Part shown: piece after piece, positions 1-4,598 of the stretch
Numbering within the stretch: the first letter of the stretch is position 1
How the letters are laid out: each line of letters starts with the position of its first letter
Assembly (NCBI GenBank): GCA_003220975.1
Contig: QHTX01000099.1
Span: 1-9,740 of the forward strand
DNA: 9,740 bases
Direction of reading: 5' to 3'
Source of the DNA: Gemmatimonadota bacterium
GTDB taxonomy: Bacteria; Gemmatimonadota; Gemmatimonadetes; Gemmatimonadales; GWC2-71-9
Translations under genes and position numbers: made by a program
The notes under the pieces: generated by a model
Database searches by the model: none
Seen by the model: the letters and a program-made list of their open reading frames with translations, nothing else
What the model was told of the DNA's origin: nothing

Positions 1-54
1 CAGGGTCAGCCCGAGCAGCAGCTCGCTGCCGATGGTGAGGACTTCGAGCTTCAC
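1..54 (-). CDS. cinA: CinA-family protein, N-terminal fragment (cut by left edge)
   Basis: Only the first 18 codons are visible, starting with GTG at 54-52. They read MKLEVLTIGSELLLGLTL, which matches the start of CinA, the MoaB/Mog-like (molybdopterin-binding-type) N-terminal domain whose hallmark is a 'TIGdELLxG' segment. CinA proteins act in nicotinamide-nucleotide (pyridine nucleotide) salvage as NMN amidases or ADP-ribose pyrophosphatases and are historically linked to competence. The GTG overlaps the TGA of pgsA by four bases (GTGA), and AAGGG at 61-65 lies six bases upstream as a ribosome binding site. The order pgsA-cinA is common in bacteria and supports the call. The rest of the gene is outside the window, so domain content past the start cannot be judged. 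Confidence 0.75.
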   Translation of the reverse strand, partial: MKLEVLTIGSELLLGLTL

Positions 55-692
55 CCGCGGCCCTTGAGCAGCGCGCGGTAGCGGTACAGATACACGACGA
101 GCGAGTACACCGTGAGCAGGATCGCGCCCGCGAGGGTCAGCGCCACGACCGCGCCGTGGAACTCGTTCCAGAAGTTGCGGAACCATCCCGCCCAGCGGTG
201 GGTGGCGAGCGCGTCCCGCCACGCGAACCAGAACAGCGTCGCGCCGATGAACACGTTCTGCACCACGGCCTTGAGCTTCCCCGCGCCCATCGCCGGGATC
301 ACGACGCCGCGTCGTTTGGCGAAGAAGCGGAACGCGGTCATCAGGAGCTCGCGGCCCACGAGCAGTAGCGCCACCCACACCGGGAGGCTGCCCCACCACG
401 GGATGCGGTAGTCCACGAGGATCGTGGGATGCCGCGTGAGCCAGAAGATCGGGATCAACGTCGCGAACAGCAGCAGCTTGTCGGCGATCGGGTCGAGCAG
501 CTGCCCCAGCTCACTCACCATGTTGGAGCGCCGCGCCAGCCAGCCGTCGATCACGTCCGAGGCGCTGGCCACGAGAAAGATCAGGAACGCGATGACCTTG
601 GGCCAATAGCCCTGAATGAACGGCAGCAGCGCGATGACCGGCGTGAGGCAGATGCGCGCGAGGGTGAGGATGTTGGGCAGGGTCCATCGCAT
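51..692 (-). CDS. pgsA: CDP-diacylglycerol--glycerol-3-phosphate 3-phosphatidyltransferase
   Basis: This 213-residue integral membrane enzyme should make phosphatidylglycerophosphate from CDP-diacylglycerol and glycerol-3-phosphate, the committed step to phosphatidylglycerol and cardiolipin. The complete CDP-alcohol phosphotransferase signature is present: D46-x2-D49-G50-x2-A53-R54-x8-G63-x3-D67-x3-D71. The N-terminus (MRWTLPNILTLARICLTPVI) is typical of PgsA, and several hydrophobic helices follow, the last near residues 180-205. The reading frame stays open upstream to 896, but that extension is arginine/glycine-rich, overlaps mglA and has no family resemblance. The ATG at 692 gives the normal length and has GGGGGCGG at 697-704 four bases upstream. 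mglA ends 11 bases before the start, and the stop overlaps the cinA start. The other main candidate would be another CDP-alcohol transferase, but the N-terminus and the cinA neighbour favour PgsA. Confidence 0.93.
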   Translation of the reverse strand: MRWTLPNILTLARICLTPVIALLPFIQGYWPKVIAFLIFLVASASDVIDGWLARRSNMVSELGQLLDPIADKLLLFATLIPIFWLTRHPTILVDYRIPWWGSLPVWVALLLVGRELLMTAFRFFAKRRGVVIPAMGAGKLKAVVQNVFIGATLFWFAWRDALATHRWAGWFRNFWNEFHGAVVALTLAGAILLTVYSLVVYLYRYRALLKGRG

Positions 693-696
693 TGGA

Positions 697-704
697 CCGC
701 CCCC
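697..704 (-). promoter_or_regulatory. ribosome binding site of pgsA
   Basis: GGGGGCGG on the minus strand begins in the mglA stop codon and ends four bases before ATG 692. It supports that ATG rather than the much longer open frame reaching back into mglA. Confidence 0.4.
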
Positions 705-1378
705 TAGCTCAGGGTCTTCAGCACCATCTTGCTGCACGTCTTGAGGGTGTCGAACACGCCGTCGCCGCGGACCGCCACCGCCTCGTGGTAGGACGCCCGC
801 CCGACCCATTCGTTCCCGACCTTCTCCACGACGTTCTCGCCCGGGTGGGCGGGGTCGGGCGTCACCTTCTGGTGCCCCGTATCGTCGATCGGCCAACCCG
901 GGTTCAGGGACGCCTGGAGGTCCCTGATGGGCGCCGCGTTCGGCAGGTCGCGCTTGTTGTACTGGATGACGAAGGGAATCCTCGTGAGATCGTAGCCGTA
1001 CTCGGCCATGTTGTCGTACAGGTTCTGCATCGACTCGACGTTGGCCTCCATCCGCTCGATCTGGCTATCGGCGACGAACACGATCCCGTCCACCCCCTTC
1101 AGGATGAGCTTCCGGCTCGCGTTGTAGTACACCTGGCCGGGAACGGTGTACAGGTGGAACCGCGTCTTGAAGCCGCGGATCGTGCCGAGGTCCACGGGAA
1201 GAAAGTCGAAGAACAGCGTGCGCTCGGTCTCGGTCGCGAGCGAGATCATCTTGCCGCGCGTGTTGGGTGAGACCTTCCCGTAGATGTGCTCCAGGTTGGT
1301 CGTCTTGCCGCCCAGGCCCGGGCCATAGTACACGAGCTTGCAGTTGATCTCGCGGGACGCGTAGTTGATCATCGACAT
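704..1378 (-). CDS. mglA: MglA-type Ras-like GTPase (cell polarity), with insertion before G5
   Basis: This 224-residue cytoplasmic small GTPase belongs to the MglA family, which sets front-rear polarity in gliding bacteria such as Myxococcus and is also found in non-gliders such as Thermus. Visible motifs are the P-loop GPGLGGKT (19-26), the bacterial-type G3 region TVPGQ (78-82), and NKRD (141-144) for guanine recognition. The C-terminal block EAVAV...GVFDTLK (from 199) corresponds to the G5 region and last helix. Myxococcus and Thermus MglA are about 195 residues. The excess lies between LNPG (158-161) and YHEAVAV (from 197), a stretch of about 35 residues where Thermus MglA has about five. 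The frame is clean through it, so it is an insertion, not a frameshift. ATG 1378 has AGAGGA at 1386-1391 seven bases upstream. The gene follows mglB by 12 bases, the usual mglBA order, so its GAP partner is co-transcribed. Confidence 0.92.
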   Translation of the reverse strand: MSMINYASREINCKLVYYGPGLGGKTTNLEHIYGKVSPNTRGKMISLATETERTLFFDFLPVDLGTIRGFKTRFHLYTVPGQVYYNASRKLILKGVDGIVFVADSQIERMEANVESMQNLYDNMAEYGYDLTRIPFVIQYNKRDLPNAAPIRDLQASLNPGWPIDDTGHQKVTPDPAHPGENVVEKVGNEWVGRASYHEAVAVRGDGVFDTLKTCSKMVLKTLS

Positions 1379-1390
1379 GGCCGCGTCCTC

Positions 1391-1879
1391 TTAGCCGAAG
1401 AGTTTGTCAATTTCGTCTTCCGCCCCTTCGAGCAGGCCCTTTTCGGGCGCCGCCGGGCCCGCGCCCACCCGATTGAACATCGCTTCGAATACCTTGGCCA
1501 CCTTTTCCACCGCCCCTTTCGCCTTGAGCTTCACGAGGCCCAGGGTGGTGCGCTGGTCGAACAGCACGACCAGGATCACGCGCTTCGCCACGTCGGCGAG
1601 AAACATCGACTCCTTCTCGCCCTGGTGCACGAGGGAGGCGAATTCGTGCTCGCCGACCATCTTGGCGAGCTGGTCGTTGGCGCTGAAATCGGCGGCGGTG
1701 AGGGAAGCGAACGCGGCGGAATCGAACTGGGGCGGGTCGCCCACCGTGGCGACGAGCTGGCCGGTGCGGTCCACCAGCAGCGCGCAGCGGGCGTTCGAGT
1801 CGCCGAGGAACGCCTGCAAGTGCTGCTGGATCTGCTTGAAGTCGCTCTCCGAGAACGACCAGCTCGCCGCACCCGCCAT
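1391..1879 (-). CDS. mglB: MglB-like roadblock/LC7 domain protein
   Basis: This 162-residue roadblock/LC7 protein sits immediately upstream of mglA. In Myxococcus and Thermus the homodimeric MglB binds MglA and acts as its GTPase-activating protein and pole-specific regulator. The same job is inferred here. Recognisable pieces are the N-terminal helix, the strand CALLVDRTGQLVATVGD, the central 'LVHQGEKESMFLADVAKRVI' segment (compare VHQGE in Thermus MglB), and the strand-helix 'TTLGLVKLKAKGAVEKV'. An acidic tail ending DEIDKLFG closes the protein. No membrane segment or enzymatic motif is seen, as expected. A GTG at 1882 directly precedes ATG 1879. AGAGGG at 1884-1889 is four bases from the ATG but only one from the GTG, so the ATG is preferred. 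recR ends 13 bases upstream. Cognate pairing with MglA is inferred from adjacency. Confidence 0.88.
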   Translation of the reverse strand: MAGAASWSFSESDFKQIQQHLQAFLGDSNARCALLVDRTGQLVATVGDPPQFDSAAFASLTAADFSANDQLAKMVGEHEFASLVHQGEKESMFLADVAKRVILVVLFDQRTTLGLVKLKAKGAVEKVAKVFEAMFNRVGAGPAAPEKGLLEGAEDEIDKLFG

Positions 1880-1883
1880 CACG

Positions 1884-1889
1884 CCCTCT
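1884..1889 (-). promoter_or_regulatory. ribosome binding site of mglB
   Basis: AGAGGG on the minus strand lies four bases from the ATG at 1879 and one base from the alternative GTG at 1882. The spacing decides in favour of the ATG start. Confidence 0.5.
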
Positions 1890-1892
1890 CGG

Positions 1893-2495
1893 TCACTCGG
1901 ACTCGGCCATGTCCCGCCGCGCCAGCAACGCTTGCGCGATCGTCACGCCGTCGGCGTACTCGAGATCCCCACCCACGGGCAACCCCCGGGCGATCCGTGT
2001 CACCCGGATGCCCGTCGGCTTGAGGAGCTGCTGCAGGTAGGTGGCGGTCACCTCGCCCTCCATCGAGGGGTTGGTGGCGATGATCACCTCCAGCACCCCC
2101 GAGCCGTTCGCCACGCGCTCCATCAAGCGGTCGAGCCGCAGCGCTTCCGGGCCCACCCCCTCGAGCGGGGAGAGCCGGCCCCCCAACACGTGATAGCGGC
2201 CGCGGAACCGCCCCGTGCGCTCGATCGCGGTCACGTCCGCGGGCTCCTCCACCACGCACAGCATGCTCGCTTCGCGGCGGGGATCGGCGCAGATGGCGCA
2301 GGGATCCTCGTCGGTCAGCGTGCCACACACGCTGCACGCCCGCACCCGCTCGCGGACGGCGCGGATCGCGTCCGCCAGTCGCGTGGCGGCCTCCGCCGGC
2401 TGCTTCAACAGGTGAAACGTGAGCCGCTGCGCCGTCTTCCGCCCGATCCCGGGGAGCTTCGCCAGCTCCGTCACGAGATCATCGATGGCCGACAC
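1893..2495 (-). CDS. recR: recombination protein RecR
   Basis: This 200-residue RecR is full length. It is a DNA-binding mediator that works with RecO (and RecF) to load RecA onto SSB-coated single-stranded gaps. Domain order is standard: helix-hairpin-helix (LAKLPGIGRKTAQRLTFHLL, 11-30), the C4 zinc finger with C54, C57, C66 and C69, a Toprim domain starting VVEEPADV (81-88) and containing ATNPSMEGEVTATYL (140-154), and a C-terminal segment GLPVGGDLEYADGVTI (171-186). Start is GTG at 2495. No good Shine-Dalgarno sequence precedes it, but the ybaB stop is only six bases upstream, so translational coupling is likely. The ybaB-recR neighbourhood downstream of dnaX is a classical arrangement and agrees with the sequence-based call. 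Confidence 0.96.
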   Translation of the reverse strand: MSAIDDLVTELAKLPGIGRKTAQRLTFHLLKQPAEAATRLADAIRAVRERVRACSVCGTLTDEDPCAICADPRREASMLCVVEEPADVTAIERTGRFRGRYHVLGGRLSPLEGVGPEALRLDRLMERVANGSGVLEVIIATNPSMEGEVTATYLQQLLKPTGIRVTRIARGLPVGGDLEYADGVTIAQALLARRDMAESE

Positions 2496-2501
2496 GGCGA
2501 A

Positions 2502-2816
2502 CTAGAGCGGCAGCTGAAACGGGAACGGCAGGCCCGAGGCGAGCTTCTTCACCTCCGCCTGATACAGCTCGGCGGCGCGCTGCTGGGCCTGCGCCACCGC
2601 GGCGAGCACGAGGTCCTCGAGCATTTCCACGTCCCCCGCGATGGCCTGGGGGTCGATCTTGATCGCGCGGATCTGCCCCCGCCCGTCGGCCGTGGCCTCG
2701 ACCATCCCACCGCCCGCCGAGCAGGTCACGGTCTGCTGCGCCAGCTGCGACTGAATCTCGGACAACCGGAACTGCATCTGCTGCCCCAGCTGGAGCAGGC
2801 TGGATAAATCCGCCAT
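2502..2816 (-). CDS. ybaB: YbaB/EbfC family nucleoid-associated DNA-binding protein
   Basis: This 104-residue protein belongs to the YbaB/EbfC family of small homodimeric nucleoid-associated proteins. The family pattern is visible: an N-terminal helix rich in Q and L (LLQLGQQMQFRLSEIQSQLA), then TVTCSAGGGMVEATADGRGQ and the strand IRAIKIDP, then a C-terminal helix beginning around EMLEDLVLAAVAQAQ. A short proline-containing tail replaces the methionine- and glycine-rich end seen in several relatives. ATG 2816 is the first in-frame start. A purine-rich GAGGGG exists but is about 14 bases away, too far for a normal site. Instead a promoter-like pair of hexamers ends seven bases before the ATG (separate entry). 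The gene would then head a unit ybaB-recR-mglB-mglA-pgsA-cinA. dnaX ends 37 bases upstream. Confidence 0.93.
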   Translation of the reverse strand: MADLSSLLQLGQQMQFRLSEIQSQLAQQTVTCSAGGGMVEATADGRGQIRAIKIDPQAIAGDVEMLEDLVLAAVAQAQQRAAELYQAEVKKLASGLPFPFQLPL

Positions 2817-2823
2817 ACGCCGA

Positions 2824-2852
2824 AAGTTACCCCTCGCCTAAACAGGTGGCAA
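2824..2852 (-). promoter_or_regulatory. predicted sigma-70-type promoter, leaderless, for ybaB operon
   Basis: Reading the minus strand, TTGCCA (2852-2847) matches the -35 consensus TTGACA at five of six positions. A 17-base spacer follows, then TAACTT (2829-2824) as a -10 hexamer. The ATG of ybaB comes seven bases later, so transcription would start at or next to the start codon and give a leaderless mRNA. The element sits in the 37-base dnaX-ybaB gap, partly against the dnaX stop. Prediction from sequence only. Confidence 0.55.
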
Positions 2853-2853
2853 G

Positions 2854-4500
2854 CTATTCCAATAACTCCAAATCTAGCGCGTCCACGGCCGCGTTGAGGC
2901 CGGGATCCTTGGCGCGCAGCGTTTTCAGACGCTCGGCACGCGCCGCGTCCTCGGTCAAGCGCGCAGGCCGCACCGCGCCCCGCTCCCTGTTCCCCGCTCC
3001 CTCGAGCTTGACCCGCACCGGCTCCAACACGTACGGACCAAGGAGGTGTGCCACCGCCTCGCGCTGGCGTTCGATCCCCTCGGCGTGCACCGGATTGGTG
3101 TCGAGCAGCCGGATGGTGACGGTCGTGCCGTCCACGGCCGCCACCTCGGCCTGTTGCAGCAGCGCGCCGAGCATCGGGCTCTTGACGCGCGCGTCCTCGA
3201 TCACGCGGGACCACAATGCTCGCAGCCGGTCCACGGTCACGGGACCTTTCTCCGGGGGAACAGCCGGGGAGACTGCCTGGGAAGGGGGAAGGGGAGCAGC
3301 GTCGCGCAGAACCGGCACGGGGTCCCCCTTCCCTGGCCTTTCACCCTTCCCCGGCTCTCTACCCAGAGCCCGGATGACTTCTTCAAGCTCCACCGTTCGA
3401 GCCATCATCGCCCAGCGCAGCAGCAGCAGCTCGACGGCGAGACGCGTGTTACCACTCGACTTGATCTGCAGCTCCATCTCGCTCAGCACCGCCAAGAGGC
3501 GCACGACATCGGGAGCGGGGAGCAAGGAGCGGTACTTCCTGACGAGGGCCTGCAGGCTTTCCGTCAGCCCCTCGGGCTCGCCGCCCAAGCCCACGAGCAG
3601 CACGGCGCGGAGCGTTTCCCCGGCGCCGGCCACGAACTCGCCCAGGTCGGCGCCGCCATCCACCAGCCGCTCCACGAGCGGGAACACGGCCTTGGCGTCC
3701 CGCTCCGCCACGAGCCGCAACATCTCGCCGTACAGGTCGTCGGGGATGAGGCCGAGCACCTCGCGCACCTGCTCGGCCGTGACCGGCCCGCCCTCCGTTC
3801 CGAACGAGAGCACCTGATCGAGGATGGAGAGTCCGTCGCGCATCCCGCCGTCGGCGCTCCGCGCGATCAGCTGGAGGGCGTCTTCCTGCGCCTCGAGCCG
3901 CTCCGCGGCGAGCACCTGCTGCAGCCGCGCCACGATGGCATGCGGGCCGATGCGGCGGAAGTCGAAGCGCTGGAGTCGCGACAGGATCGGCGCCGCGGTC
4001 TGCGCGATCTTCTGGGGGTCGGTGGTGGCGAAGACGAACACCACGCGGGGCGGCGGCTCCTCGAGGATCTTGAGGAGCGCGTTCCACGCCTCGCGCGTGA
4101 GCATGTGGGCCTCGTCCACGATGTACACCTTGTGGCGATGCTCGGCCGACGCCGCGTACATCGCGCGCTCGCGCAGGTCGCGAGCGTCGTCCACGCCGCG
4201 GTTCGACGCCGCGTCGAGCTCGACGACGTCCAGATTCGCCGCGCCGGTCCAGATGCGCACGCAAGAGTCGCATTCCCCGCACGGCTCGCCCCCGCTCGAC
4301 GGGCCGCGCCGCTCGCAGTTCAGCGCCATCGCCAGGATCCGCGCCGCCGTCGTCTTCCCGACCCCGCGCGGGCCGGCGAACAGGTAGCCGTGCGCCACGC
4401 GGCCGCCCGCCACGGCACCCCGCAACGCGGCGGCCACGTGGTCCTGGACGATGAGGTCGGAAAAGCGCTTGGGGCGGTACTTGCGTGCGAGGGCGATCAT
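2854..4500 (-). CDS. dnaX: DNA polymerase III subunit tau (DnaX clamp-loader ATPase)
   Basis: This 548-residue DnaX is the ATPase and scaffold of the clamp loader that puts the sliding clamp on primed DNA. It opens MIALARKYRPKRFSDLIVQD. Visible motifs are Walker A GPRGVGKTT (43-51), four zinc-ligand cysteines (C62, C74, C77, C80), Walker B VYIVDEAH (125-132), sensor 1 FATTDPQKI (157-165) and sensor 2 GGMRDGLSILDQ (218-229). The usual SRC motif reads SRL (174-176), keeping the arginine finger but losing the cysteine. The clamp-loader collar helices follow to about 380. Next come a Pro/Gly/Lys linker (381-420) containing PGKG twice, a tau-type domain (421-500) and a short charged tail. The length resembles the 563-residue Bacillus protein. 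No A-rich slippery heptamer for making a short gamma form was noticed. ATG 4500 has no Shine-Dalgarno sequence, but a -10-like TATCTT ends seven bases upstream. Confidence 0.96.
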   Translation of the reverse strand: MIALARKYRPKRFSDLIVQDHVAAALRGAVAGGRVAHGYLFAGPRGVGKTTAARILAMALNCERRGPSSGGEPCGECDSCVRIWTGAANLDVVELDAASNRGVDDARDLRERAMYAASAEHRHKVYIVDEAHMLTREAWNALLKILEEPPPRVVFVFATTDPQKIAQTAAPILSRLQRFDFRRIGPHAIVARLQQVLAAERLEAQEDALQLIARSADGGMRDGLSILDQVLSFGTEGGPVTAEQVREVLGLIPDDLYGEMLRLVAERDAKAVFPLVERLVDGGADLGEFVAGAGETLRAVLLVGLGGEPEGLTESLQALVRKYRSLLPAPDVVRLLAVLSEMELQIKSSGNTRLAVELLLLRWAMMARTVELEEVIRALGREPGKGERPGKGDPVPVLRDAAPLPPSQAVSPAVPPEKGPVTVDRLRALWSRVIEDARVKSPMLGALLQQAEVAAVDGTTVTIRLLDTNPVHAEGIERQREAVAHLLGPYVLEPVRVKLEGAGNRERGAVRPARLTEDAARAERLKTLRAKDPGLNAAVDALDLELLE

Positions 4501-4507
4501 CTGAGAA

Positions 4508-4513
4508 AAGATA
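4508..4513 (-). promoter_or_regulatory. -10-like hexamer, possible leaderless promoter of dnaX
   Basis: TATCTT on the minus strand ends seven bases before the dnaX ATG at 4500, in a gap without a Shine-Dalgarno sequence. No convincing -35 is seen; that region falls inside the octamer-repeat arm. The call rests on the same layout recurring before ybaB and the JAMM gene. Confidence 0.4.
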
Positions 4514-4514
4514 G

Positions 4515-4598
4515 TCGGATAGGCGGATAGGCGGTTAGTGGCTCCGCGTCGCGTCCGATTCTCTAACCGGCTATCCGCCTATCCGTCTAACCGCCTAG
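4515..4598 (-). repeat. inverted array of 8-base repeat CTA(A/T)CCGN; possible terminator hairpin
   Basis: On the plus strand, positions 4563-4594 read as four consecutive octamers, CTAACCGG, CTATCCGC, CTATCCGT, CTAACCGC, followed by a decayed CTAGGG. Positions 4515-4538 hold three more units in the opposite orientation. The arms 4516-4538 and 4563-4585 are reverse complements at 22 of 23 positions around a 24-base loop, so the transcript of either strand could form a long hairpin. On the minus strand the stem is followed by ACTATCTTTTCTC, a weak T-tract, so it could end transcription of the upstream JAMM gene. Its TAG stop (4597-4595) lies in the last decayed unit. The tandem-plus-inverted layout is more regular than a normal terminator needs, so a mobile or expandable intergenic repeat is an alternative. 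Confidence 0.75.

Noticed and set aside
693..896. Upstream extension of the pgsA frame into mglA
   Set aside because: It is Arg/Gly-rich, overlaps the conserved mglA coding sequence, and a family-typical start with a ribosome binding site exists at 692.
2854..3820. Programmed frameshift in dnaX producing a gamma form
   Set aside because: No slippery heptamer such as A-AAA-AAG was noticed, and the full-length tau frame is uninterrupted.
1404..4530. Long plus-strand open frames opposite mglB-recR-ybaB and opposite dnaX
   Set aside because: High GC makes stop codons rare on the antisense strand; the translations are His/Arg/Leu-rich with no domain, while the minus strand carries clear conserved families.
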